From Caballeronia catudaia (GTDB lineage: Bacteria > Pseudomonadota > Gammaproteobacteria > Burkholderiales > Burkholderiaceae), in the NCBI RefSeq assembly GCF_001544755.2, contig NZ_FCOF02000030.1, forward strand, positions 1 through 64,000: a DNA stretch of 64,000 nucleotides, given 5' to 3'. The translations under genes and the position numbers were made by a program. This document shows positions 44,206 through 52,540 of the stretch, one piece after another (the stretch's first letter is position 1; each line of letters starts with the position of its first letter). The notes beneath the pieces are model-generated. The model was not told the DNA's origin, did no database searches, and worked only from the letters and a program-made list of their open reading frames with translations.

Positions 44206-44649
44206 TGTACTCCTCCTGCGTGAAAGCCTTTCGCCGCTTGTCTCGACGTCAGGACGAATTTCATTGTGCGCGTGAATGTCGCGCGAGCTGACCGCTCCAG
44301 CCCTAGAGAAGGAAGGGGCGTGCGCGAAAGCGGGCTGCGCGACCGTTTGCTAATGCACCATCCCCAACCAATCGTCGGTGACGAAGGCGTGGCAGGAGTT
44401 CGATGAACGTAGTCGGGTGAAGCCTTGTTGATCTTCGCGGCATTGCAGGACGCACTGGCAACTTTGAGCGACCCGCTCCGCCAGATGAGCAAGGAACAGA
44501 GCCAGTAGCTGATCTTTGCGATGGGCCTGGTCGTGGCAAACGATGGCTTGTTCTCGATGGCGAAGTTGACCACGTTCACTCGCAGACCTAGGCCCGCTCG
44601 ATGCGAATCGCGCCGTGCGCGGAGATGGGCCTCACGGTTCATGCGGGTC
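44206..44649. other. No convincing gene
   Basis: 444 bp upstream of the flippase gene. Long minus-strand ORFs are present but carry no motif or ribosome-binding site. Confidence 0.3.
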
Positions 44650-44940
44650 TCATTGTGCGCGCGCGATAATGGCTTTTGCTTCTTCTCGGCCTTCGGCAGT
44701 TAGCTCGTACTTCTTCACGACGGTCGTTCTCCCGCCTTGCCGCACGGTGACTGTATCGCGCTCAACTAGCCCACGCTCGTGAAACTCGTCAAGGTCGGTC
44801 GCAAGATGCTTCGCGCGTAGCCGCCCCCTCATAGATGGTGTACGGGACGCCCGCCGCCGCATAGATTGACGCTAGTTCTCCGGCTAGGCTATGAATCGGC
44901 ACCCGCCTCGCGTGAATCGTCACGAGAAGCCAATCAAGCC
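44650..44940 (-). pseudogene. Frameshifted small winged-helix-like protein
   Basis: The C-terminal frame reads KHLATDLDEFHERGLVERDTV and KKYELTAEGREEAKAIIARAQ. The N-terminal part (LAGELASIYAAAGVPYTIYEG) is in a different frame, with the shift near 44830. Joined, it parallels the intact 56438-56710 protein (AGELAVEYSASTGMPYTI... HLAKDPAELHERGFVERE...KKYELTAEGRAEA). The family looks like a short PadR/MarR-type wing. Confidence 0.6.
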
Positions 44941-45170
44941 GTTGACGAAGCCCGCCTCCACCCAGTCAAGCACTTAGATTGGCTGGGCTTCCATGTGATG
45001 GAGCGCACGCCACGCAGATCGTAATCAGCCTTCAGGCGTCGCCACGCGTCGGCCTCGTGGCGCATCCCTTTGACGATATGCACGGTGCTTCCGAACGCGT
45101 GGTAATCGATGGTGAAAATATAGTCGCGCGGCACGGCTGCCGCGATCGTAGGAATGTGTCCGTGTTCCAT
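44934..45170 (-). CDS. Small protein related to the 55203-55496 product
   Basis: About 78 residues from ATG 45170: MEHGHIPTIAAAVPRDYIFT, IDYHAFGSTVHIVK, DAWRRLKADYDLRGVRSI. The homologue at 55203 reads MDHASIHTFAAALPCDYIFS and DAWRRL...DLCGVRSI. The frame diverges after RSI, so the C-terminus may be altered. As at 55-56.7 kb, a winged-helix-like gene follows. Function unknown. Confidence 0.5.
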   Translation of the reverse strand: MEHGHIPTIAAAVPRDYIFTIDYHAFGSTVHIVKGMRHEADAWRRLKADYDLRGVRSITWKPSQSKCLTGWRRASSTA

Positions 45171-45525
45171 GGTGCGCACCGGATGTTTGTTTATTTTGAG
45201 TGCGGACTGCGCAGGGTGAACTCGACGGTCCGGACTTTTATGCGTTTCCTTTGGAGGCGATTCTATGCTGCATTCGGAGGTTGCTAACAGTCTGCTCGCG
45301 AATATGTGCGCGAAAGCCAACACTTCACGGCGAAGCTGAATGCGACTCATGCAACGACGCATACGCGCGTGGCAAAAAGATAGGACGACAGCGAGCGCTC
45401 ACGTGCGGGAAACTCTACCGCACCGCGCGATGTCGCCTTCAAAGTTTTGTTGTTCAGAATCCCGAGAGAGCTGGTGCTGGGCGCTCAGCAAGAGTTCGAA
45501 CATCGAACGGTTGTAACTCTCCGAC

Positions 45526-46139
45526 CTAGTGTGCTCTCGCGTGCCACAAGTTGAAGCCGTGCCACGCGAGGTGCGACGCCGACGGCGTGGTGCAAGAAAT
45601 CACTGCTTCGAGCCGCATTGGGTCCGTGCGCCGTACAACCGCAGTAGGCGAACAAGCCTCATAGTGCCCCTTGAAACCTCGCGCTGCCGCGTGCCGAGGC
45701 TTCGGCGCTGGTCGAAGAAACGCTTCGCGCGCAAATCGCGCGCATCCTGCATTTGTCGCCTTCTCGCGGGCGGGCTCCGCGTCACCGCGAGCCTGCATCG
45801 ACCTATAGCGGCGTGCGCTCGCGGCCGGCATGCCGCGCGACAGCGCCTCCAGTCGAGCCGCACGACGGCCGCCTCCGCGTCGCTCCCGAGCAGGGTCTCG
45901 CCGAGCGCGGGTAGTGCGTCGCTAGACGAAATCGCCAAGCCGCCGATACTGGACTGCAGCGCCTCGCGCGTCTTCTCGTTACGGCAAGGAAGCCCACGTC
46001 GTCTAACGGGATGCCATGCCGGCCGCGCGACGCCATTCGACGAGCGCCTCGAGATAGCAGTTGGGCGCCACATAGCTCGACTGCCCAGGATTGCCTAACG
46101 CGGTCCATGGCGCCGCAGGAAAGCCGCATGACACATTGC
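45526..46139 (-). pseudogene. Type I polyketide synthase remnant (ketoreductase domain end)
   Basis: Joining frames on the minus strand gives LGNPGQSSYVAPNCYLEALVEWRRAAGM, the KR-domain active-site region (Tyr and Asn of the Y-x-x-x-N motif). Then come KTREALQSSIGGLAISSSDALPALGETLLGSDAEAAVVRLDW and RGMPAASARRYRSM, as in the linker after a modular PKS KR domain. Several frameshifts and no other PKS domains. A large secondary-metabolite locus was once here. Confidence 0.7.
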
Positions 46140-46337
46140 AGCGTGGATATTCGGTCAGCCGTCTAGCCGGTTTCTGCGCTCGAGTATCGACAGATTTCTT
46201 CGAGCAAAAGCCCGAGCTCTGCGCGCGCTACCTGATGGCGACGATCCGATTTGCCTATAGTTATCTGCGTCGCAGCAAAGCCGCCCCAAGCCTGCTGACG
46301 TAGAGCGTGGATCTGCAAGGAAAGCGTACTCTCCCCA

Positions 46338-46400
46338 CATAAAGGTCTTTATGCGAGGTGGCGAACGAACGATTGCGCGACATACACGTACGCTTTTAAC
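46338..46400 (+). promoter_or_regulatory. Upstream regulatory elements of the membrane glycan gene
   Basis: Two elements lie in the otherwise gene-free 46140-46590 region. One is a 16-bp palindrome CATAAAGGTCTTTATG (46338-46353). The other is CACGTACGCTTTTAAC (46385-46400), which recurs with one mismatch at 50340-50355 in front of the PAP2 gene. In both cases GACATA follows within about 8 bp. Confidence 0.4.
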
Positions 46401-46590
46401 GCAATTGACATACGCGCACGAAAACGCGGGGCATGAGCGACTTTTAACCGGCGATTCAGACGTGACCAGTTCATGTCGGTTCATCGTCCTTGGTGTTTAC
46501 CCGCGTCCGGGCGATCGTCAATTGCTGGAACGGCCAAAAAACACGGCAAATCTCGCCGCAAAGAATTAAAACAAGCAACCGGGGTTCTGG

Positions 46591-48159
46591 ATGACCAGGG
46601 GAAACCGAACGAGCAATGGCGTTTCGCCATCGCATTTTTGGAGTGTCTGGCTGATTGCGACCGTAGTCGCATCGGTGCCATTCCTCACCACGGCGATCCC
46701 GCCGCTCGGGCAACACTTTTACAACATCGTTCGGGTCGATATCCTTTCGCATCCTGCATCGTATGCCAGCAATTTTGTGGTTCGGTGGGATGTTCTGCCT
46801 GACCTTGCGATGGACTTGGCCATCCCGTGGCTCACAAAGTTTTTCCCGGTAGAGTGGGCCGCCTGGCTGTTTACCCTTGTTGAGCTCGGGCTGCTGACGT
46901 CGGGCTGCCTAATGTTGAGCCGCGTCGCCAATGGACGTTGGTCATGGTTACCGTTTACCAGTTTCTTGCTACTCTATAACTGGATACTCATTCGCGGCTA
47001 CGACAACTTCCTGTTCGGCCTTGGTTTGTGCTTTTGGGCAATCGCCTTGCATGTGACGTTGCGCGGGGCAACTGCCGCCCGAATCCTTGTCTCGTGCTGC
47101 AGCGCGCTTGTTATCTATTTTTGCCATCTGTTTCCGCTCGCCGTTTTCGCTCTGGTCACAGGCACCTGGGAACTTGGTTGTCTTATTCAAGAGGGGAAGG
47201 TGTCGAGCCGCTCACTCGCTCGCCATGCGGCCGCGAGCCTCGTTCCGTTGCTCCTTCCCATTGCGCTGTTGGCGCACAGCAGCACCGGCGGCCTTCACGG
47301 GTCAACCAACTTCGGTTTCTTCCGCATATTCAGGAAGATCGCTGCTTGCATCGATGTGTTCTGGGTGGGCGATCGCACAGGCGATGTGGCGGTCGTGGCA
47401 GGCTTGAGCGTGTTCGTGATCGTCGGCTTCATCCTCAGGTGGTGGACGTGCAAGCCAGAGTTCCGCATAACCGTGCTCGCACTTCCGGTTGTAGCCCTGC
47501 TTGCGCCATTTGATGCGTTTGCTTCGTACGCCGTGGTCGAACGGTGCGGAATAAGCTTCGCGTTTTTGCTGACTGCGCTGGTTGGCGTACAGGATTCGGT
47601 GGCGCCACGTCTTCAACGGTTCAGCGCCCTCGTGCTGACGATCATCTTCGTTTTACGGATCGCAACCGTGACTGAAGACTGGCGGGCTGCCAAGCCTGTC
47701 ATTCAAGCTTACCGCGATACGTTCGCATCTCTGAAGGCCGGTTCCGTTCTATTCCAGTACAAGCAAGACACAGACTCTCCGTCCCCAAGACAAGACCCCC
47801 GCCGCTGGAACCCATATCTGGACAAGGTCGTGGCGCTCGCCACGCTGGACGGTGTGCTCGTCCCCGATCTATATCTCAAAGTTGGCCAGCAACCGGTGCT
47901 CTACCGCAGTAAGAATCTAGCATTTCGGGCGTTCCAGGATGAAAGCGCAAACCGGGCGCCAGAAATCAAAGCAGACGGCCCAATGTTGCGCGCGTGGTCG
48001 ACTGAACTGCAGGAACGCTTTCCGGACCTTCGACGGCGATTCACGGCGGTCTATCTTGCGGTGTTCGATCCATACCGGCGCCTTCCCGAGGCCCTTGACG
48101 GTTGGCGACTCGTCGCGACTTTACCCGAACATCGGCTCTATGAGCTGCGTTCTCGTTGA
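46591..48159 (+). CDS. Polytopic membrane protein with C-terminal soluble domain, GT-C-like layout
   Basis: 522 residues. About ten hydrophobic spans up to residue ~360, including FYNIVRVDILSHPASYASNF between spans 1 and 2, then a ~150-residue soluble tail with YKQDTDSPSPRQDPRRWNPYLDKV. This layout resembles GT-C membrane glycosyltransferases or their partners, but I see no decisive motif. It precedes a UbiA-type prenyltransferase fusion and a PAP2 phosphatase, so a role in lipid-linked sugar transfer is likely (inference). Confidence 0.6.
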   Translation: MTRGNRTSNGVSPSHFWSVWLIATVVASVPFLTTAIPPLGQHFYNIVRVDILSHPASYASNFVVRWDVLPDLAMDLAIPWLTKFFPVEWAAWLFTLVELGLLTSGCLMLSRVANGRWSWLPFTSFLLLYNWILIRGYDNFLFGLGLCFWAIALHVTLRGATAARILVSCCSALVIYFCHLFPLAVFALVTGTWELGCLIQEGKVSSRSLARHAAASLVPLLLPIALLAHSSTGGLHGSTNFGFFRIFRKIAACIDVFWVGDRTGDVAVVAGLSVFVIVGFILRWWTCKPEFRITVLALPVVALLAPFDAFASYAVVERCGISFAFLLTALVGVQDSVAPRLQRFSALVLTIIFVLRIATVTEDWRAAKPVIQAYRDTFASLKAGSVLFQYKQDTDSPSPRQDPRRWNPYLDKVVALATLDGVLVPDLYLKVGQQPVLYRSKNLAFRAFQDESANRAPEIKADGPMLRAWSTELQERFPDLRRRFTAVYLAVFDPYRRLPEALDGWRLVATLPEHRLYELRSR

Positions 48160-48370
48160 CCTCGATTACGGACGATAGCCTAGCGCGACGCATAAGAAGT
48201 TGTGCTGTCCCACCGCGCCGCGCTCCATATCGAGCGCGGTAGCGCCGGGTTAGCAACCTTGCCGATGTGCATGGAAGCCGCGGAGCGCAGCCAAGATTTC
48301 GATGTACAACAACAACCTTGCTCCAAAAGCGCGTGTCGCCTTTATAAAAAAATGGAAGGGTGGTGCTGAA

Positions 48371-49792
48371 ATGACGGACGTAAGCGTTCCTCTGTGCGTC
48401 GATCTCGACGGAACCTTGACCTCGACTGACTTGCTTGCCGAGACGTTCCTCGTGCTCGTCAAGAAAAACCCGATCTACTTGTTCTTGTGCCTCGTCTGGT
48501 TGTTGAACGGCAAGGCCCGCTTGAAAGCCGAAATCGCGAAGCGTGTCTCCATTGACGTCTCGGTGCTTCCCTACAACATGGATTTCGTCGGCTTTCTGCG
48601 CGAGCAACGCGAAAATGGGCGAGATCTTTATCTCTGTTCGGCGTCAAATCAGCAGCTCGTCGACCAAATCGCCAAACATTTCGGGTTCTTCAGAGGCGTG
48701 CTTGCCAGTGATGAAGTCCGCAACCTGAAGGGCAGTCAGAAGGCCAGTGCGCTGACAGAACGATTCGGCGCTCAAGGATTTGACTATTGCGGCAACGGGC
48801 TCGCGGACGTACCCGTTTGGAAGCAGGCGCGTCAGGCGATCGTCGTAGGCAATCGTCGCATCGCAGCGGCGGCGAAGAAGGTCAACCAGACCATCGTTGT
48901 TTTCGAACAGAGGCGCTCACTTTTGCGCCTCGTCGTCAAGGAGATGCGCGTCTATCAGTGGGTGAAGAATCTGCTGATCTTCGTGCCGCTTCTCACATCG
49001 CACCGCTTCACTGATGCGCCGACGATCCTCGCTGAGGTGACAGCATTTTTTTCTTTCAGCTTTTGTGCGTCGGCCTGCTATCTGCTGAACGATATGCTCG
49101 ACCTGGATTCGGATCGACGCCATCTCAGGAAAAGGAGTCGGCCCTTCGCGTCGGGGCAATTGTCGCTCGCGCTTGGAATGGTGCTCACCGTGACGCTCCT
49201 GATCGCGGCCGCTACTCTGGCATCCCGAATAGAGCAGCTATTTCAAGTGGTAATGGTCGCCTATTTCGTCGCCACGCTGCTGTACTCTTTCAAGCTCAAG
49301 CGCTTCGCGCTCGTGGATGTCTTTGCGCTTGCCGCGCTCTATACGAGCCGCATCATCGCGGGCGGTGCGGCCGGCGATATTCGCTTGTCCGACTGGCTCA
49401 TCATGTTCTCCGTGATGATGTTCCTGAGCCTTGCCATGGTCAAGCGCTACACCGAACTCGATGGCCTGCTTCGAGCGGGTCAGGTGTCCGCCTCGGGACG
49501 AGGCTACGTCACGCAAGATTTGGGTATTTTGCGTTCGTTCGGCACGGCCTCCGGATATGTTGCGGTACTGGTCCTTGTGCTTTACCTGAATTCGTCGCAG
49601 GTGCACGTTCTCTATCGCCATCCACACGCGTTGTGGATGCTCTTTGGCTTGTTGTTGTACTGGATAAGCCAAACGTGGATGCTTGCGTTCCGCAGTCAGA
49701 TGCACGATGACCCAATTGTCTATGCAGTCAAGGACCCCTTTAGTCTGCTCGTCATTTTCCTGTGTGTGGCCACAGTTGTGGTCGCTGTATAA
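48371..49792 (+). CDS. HAD phosphatase-UbiA prenyltransferase fusion (polyprenyl-phosphate phosphoribosyltransferase-like)
   Basis: 473 residues from ATG 48371 (AAGGGTGG upstream; the frame extends back to 48302). Residues 1-185 are a HAD domain: CVDLDGTLTSTD (nucleophile Asp), LCSASNQQLVDQIA, YCGNGLADVPVW. Residues ~200-473 are UbiA-like: MRVYQWVKNLLIFVPLL, NDMLDLDSDRRH (first Asp-rich motif) and YSFKLKRFALVDVFALAALYTSRI. The LRVYQWVKN start is typical of decaprenyl-phosphate phosphoribose synthases, the entry to polyprenyl-phosphate pentose donors. The HAD domain could remove the 5-phosphate. Confidence 0.85.
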   Translation: MTDVSVPLCVDLDGTLTSTDLLAETFLVLVKKNPIYLFLCLVWLLNGKARLKAEIAKRVSIDVSVLPYNMDFVGFLREQRENGRDLYLCSASNQQLVDQIAKHFGFFRGVLASDEVRNLKGSQKASALTERFGAQGFDYCGNGLADVPVWKQARQAIVVGNRRIAAAAKKVNQTIVVFEQRRSLLRLVVKEMRVYQWVKNLLIFVPLLTSHRFTDAPTILAEVTAFFSFSFCASACYLLNDMLDLDSDRRHLRKRSRPFASGQLSLALGMVLTVTLLIAAATLASRIEQLFQVVMVAYFVATLLYSFKLKRFALVDVFALAALYTSRIIAGGAAGDIRLSDWLIMFSVMMFLSLAMVKRYTELDGLLRAGQVSASGRGYVTQDLGILRSFGTASGYVAVLVLVLYLNSSQVHVLYRHPHALWMLFGLLLYWISQTWMLAFRSQMHDDPIVYAVKDPFSLLVIFLCVATVVVAV

Positions 49793-49810
49793 CCAATTTT
49801 CCTGCTTACC

Positions 49811-50176
49811 ATGTCGTACATCACGCTTCTGTTGAGCGGCTCCTGCAGCGCGCTCGCAAGTATCCTTCTCCGTCTTGCCGGCAAGCTGCCGGAGACTAGT
49901 TGGCGCGCTCCTGCTCGGCTTTGCGACGCGTCCGCTTTTTTGCCGTTTCGGGGCCATCTGCGCCTATGGGGCAGGTTTCGTCCTGTATGCCATTGCCTTG
50001 AAGCGCGTCGAGCTTAGCATTGCCTATCCGCTGATGGTTACAGTCACGATCCTGGGAAATAACACTGTTCGGCGTGGCCGTGCAGGAGGGGACTTCACTG
50101 CGTACTTTCGCTGGAGTGGCACTCCTCGTCGTGAGTGTTTTCCTGCTCTTCGCACCTCAGTCAACGACGGCTTGAG
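49811..50176 (+). pseudogene. SMR-like small membrane transporter, frameshifted
   Basis: MSYITLLLSGSCSALASILLRLAGKLPE (first frame) continues in the second as LVGALLLGFATRPLFCRFGAICAYGAGFVLYAIALKRVELSIAYPLMVTVTILG. It then returns to another frame as LFGVAVQEGTSLRTFAGVALLVVSVFLLFAPQ. Together these make a four-helix EmrE/Arn-type protein of about 115 residues broken by two frameshifts. Such flippase-like proteins commonly accompany UbiA-type enzymes in polyprenyl-pentose modules. Confidence 0.75.
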
Positions 50177-50339
50177 CGTTGGGTCGCGTGCTGGCGCGAG
50201 CACAGAATCGTGAGCCGAACAAATTTAAGGATGACGATCTTCTCGCCCAATTCGGCCACGCGCCGGTACATGCAACAGTACCGCGGAGCGATAGATCCGA
50301 CTCTATGCGGGGTATTGAACGTACGAATACACCCCGATG

Positions 50340-50355
50340 CACGTACGCTCTTAAC
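50340..50355 (+). promoter_or_regulatory. CACGTACGCTCTTAAC, shared upstream motif (second copy)
   Basis: Matches 46385-46400 in 15 of 16 positions and lies 34 bp before the PAP2 start codon. The paired placement suggests co-regulation of the glycan genes. Confidence 0.4.
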
Positions 50356-50388
50356 AATAACGACATATATTTCACGGAGAACCGAAGA

Positions 50389-51093
50389 ATGAGCGCTTTT
50401 GATACGGCAATTCAAACCTGGGTGGTCCATATCGGCGCGTCTTCCTTCCTGTTCACTCATACCGTTCAGGCGATCGCCCAGTTCTACTTCACCAAAGGTC
50501 TCGTTCCGCTGGCGATTCTCTGCGCCATGTGGTGCCAGAAGGGAGATGATCAGCAATGGCGCCGTGAGATCGTTGTCGCGACGCTATGTGCCGCGCTCGC
50601 GGCATTTCTGCTCGGCCGCCTGTTCGCGCTGACGTTGCCGTTCCGCCTTCGTCCGCTTTACGATCCCGCCCTTCACTTGTCGTTTCCCTTGACGAACCAG
50701 ATCGGCGACGGCATGCGCCTGTGGAGTTCGTTCCCCAGCGATCACGCCGCGCTCTGGATGGCGGTTGCCGTCGGCATCTTCCTCGTGTGGCGATGGATCG
50801 GCGTGCTCGCGATCATCCACTGCGCGGTCTTCGTGTGTCTGCCGCGCGTGTACCTCGGACTGCATTATCCGACCGACGTCATCGCAGGCTCGCTCATCGG
50901 CGCGTTCTGCGTGTGGCTGCTGACGCGCGCGCCGATACGCACCCGCATCACGCCGTTCTTCATGCGATTCATGGCGTATCGACCGGGCATGGCTTACATG
51001 CTTGCGTTCCTGTTCTTCTTCGAACTCGCGACGATGTTCGACGAGCCGCGTTACCTCGTCGTGTTGGTCATAAAGCAACTACACCGAGGCTGA
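50389..51093 (+). CDS. PAP2-family phosphatase (undecaprenyl-diphosphatase type)
   Basis: 234 residues from ATG 50389 with ACGGAGAAC upstream; the longer frame to 50179 has no support. Membrane protein with the three PAP2 signatures: ALTLPFRLRPLYD (R-P), FPSDHAA (P-S-x-H) and RVYLGLHYPTDVIAG (R-x5-H-x3-D). It probably dephosphorylates a polyprenyl (di)phosphate carrier on the periplasmic face, recycling the lipid used by the UbiA-type enzyme. Confidence 0.88.
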   Translation: MSAFDTAIQTWVVHIGASSFLFTHTVQAIAQFYFTKGLVPLAILCAMWCQKGDDQQWRREIVVATLCAALAAFLLGRLFALTLPFRLRPLYDPALHLSFPLTNQIGDGMRLWSSFPSDHAALWMAVAVGIFLVWRWIGVLAIIHCAVFVCLPRVYLGLHYPTDVIAGSLIGAFCVWLLTRAPIRTRITPFFMRFMAYRPGMAYMLAFLFFFELATMFDEPRYLVVLVIKQLHRG

Positions 51094-51099
51094 CGCGCT

Positions 51100-51240
51100 T
51101 GGCGGCAACTGATGCGACCAGTGCGGCGCGCAGCCGGACGGTGCGTGCGGCGGATGTCCGACGCGCGAAGCTGATCTTGATGCTTCAGGATGGCGAATCA
51201 CGCGGCAGCATCATGCGCACACTGGGTTGCGACTCGCGCC
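51100..51240 (+). pseudogene. IS630-type transposase N-terminal remnant
   Basis: ATDATSAARSRTVRAADVRRAKLILMLQDGESRGSIMRTLGCDSR is the helix-turn-helix start of an IS630-like transposase; sequence identity ends abruptly near 51240. Confidence 0.5.
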
Positions 51241-51253
51241 GTTCAAACGTAGA

Positions 51254-51640
51254 TCAGTCAGTAAGGTCAGGAATGACTTTATTTCGGCCGGCGGCTTTGG
51301 CGTGATACAGCGCCTCGTCGGTCCCCCGTAGAGCGCAGTCAGCTCCGCATTCTGCTCGGGTCGCCAAGTCGCTATCCCAATGCCGGCCGTCACCCGCCAA
51401 ATTCGCCGCCGCATGCTCAGTTGCGAGCTCGGAACCTCTCTCCGCCATAGCGCGCGGTAGTGTCGGCCGGGCGGTTGGATGCTTTCTCCAATACAACGCG
51501 CGACGGCGGCAAGGGCATCGTGACCCGCCTGATGGCCGTACGCGCTAAACGCCTTCAACCGTCCGTCGTTCCGATGTCGACAAAAAGCAGTGAAAAGAGG
51601 CTGCGAGTGCGACGGGCGTGACGCCACTCCCGATCCCATC
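51254..51640 (-). pseudogene. Diguanylate-cyclase (GGDEF) domain remnant
   Basis: Minus-strand pieces in two or three frames: YGHQAGHDALAAVARCIGES, GIGIATWRPEQNAELTALYGG and DEALYHAKAAGRNKVIPDLTD, the typical second half of a GGDEF domain (ending ALY-AK--GRN-V). The GG(D/E)EF loop itself is destroyed. No c-di-GMP synthesis expected. Confidence 0.75.
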
Positions 51641-51729
51641 GGTCGACAGTGCATATGCCGAATGTGTCGAAACCCATGCACTGGAGTGTTCCCACATTTT
51701 GTCACATCGAGCGCAGCTTGCGTTGTGCT

Positions 51730-52140
51730 TCAAACCGACGACGCATTTGGACGCCGATCCATTTCCCCATTTCCGTCTTTTACGTCCAGTCCGGAGTCTC
51801 GGGCCTTCACCGTATAGACATATCCTCGATTAGTGCGCGTGCGGGAGAGAATTCCCCGGTCAACTAACTCTGTAAGATCTGCCCGCAGCAGTCGAGCGCT
51901 GACAGCGCCGCAGCCTTCCTTCTTGCCTGCCTGGCCGATTGCGACTAGATATTCGGTCGAAAAGGCAATATTGGCCGTGCTCAAGAAATCGCCGTAGCGC
52001 CGAGTCTGAGCCGCCTCGATGAGCCATTCCAACCGCTCTCGGAGAGGCATTGTCTCCCGTTTCAGCATTTTCATTTGGCTCTCGCTTGGTTCAGCACTCT
52101 TAGCAAGATCATTGAAGTTTCCTAGGCAAAACACAATCAT
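51730..52140 (-). CDS. Hypothetical protein with possible winged-helix region
   Basis: 136 residues at most; internal ATGs at 52074, 52068 and 52050 are equally good starts. LRERLEWLIEAAQTRRYGDFLSTANIAFSTEYLVAIGQ and CGAVSARLLRADLTELVDRGILSRTRTNRGYVYTVKARDSG look like a helical core followed by a wing (ILSRT--NRGYVYTV). Possibly a small regulator. No neighbours suggest a role. Confidence 0.5.
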   Translation of the reverse strand: MIVFCLGNFNDLAKSAEPSESQMKMLKRETMPLRERLEWLIEAAQTRRYGDFLSTANIAFSTEYLVAIGQAGKKEGCGAVSARLLRADLTELVDRGILSRTRTNRGYVYTVKARDSGLDVKDGNGEMDRRPNASSV

Positions 52141-52409
52141 CGTCGCAGCCGATTGCGCATTGCGTGCTCACTTTGATAAGCATCACGAGCACGCAGATCT
52201 ATTCCTCTCAAGTAGCGCGCTACTAGCTTTTTGTCCCTTTTGTCCCGCAAGCAGCACAGCGAACCCCTGTCAATCGGGACGGATTTGCAGTTCATCCGTA
52301 TTTACGAATTCCCTGAGGGCGGCGTAGCAGTAACTCTCGCAGGCGCACGAAAACAAAGCAAGGCAAAGACAAGGAATTCGATGCGCTCGAAAGCGCGCGC
52401 GCCACGGCC

Positions 52410-52540
52410 GCGAAATTCAGTACGTTAGACAACTGACGGAACCCGGGCAACTGAACGACGATTCCCTCGCATACAACAAACACGAACAAGCGAGGGGACC
52501 ACGATGGATCGCGCGAACATTTCCACAATCGCGGCATCAG
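52410..52540 (+). repeat. Leader repeat, copy upstream of and into the PQQ dehydrogenase gene
   Basis: Starting GCGAAATTCAGTACGTTAG, this segment aligns with 55111-55240 through the untranslated leader (CAACTGACGGAA, CGACGATT, ACAACAAACACGAACAAG, AGGGGACCACG) and into the first ~12 codons (MDRANISTIAAS versus MDHASIHTFAAA). The 5' end of the dehydrogenase gene is thus related to that of a different gene family. Confidence 0.7.

Noticed and set aside
44199-44642. 147-codon minus-strand ORF
   Set aside because: No motif, no ribosome-binding site and inconsistent codon usage; not called as a gene.
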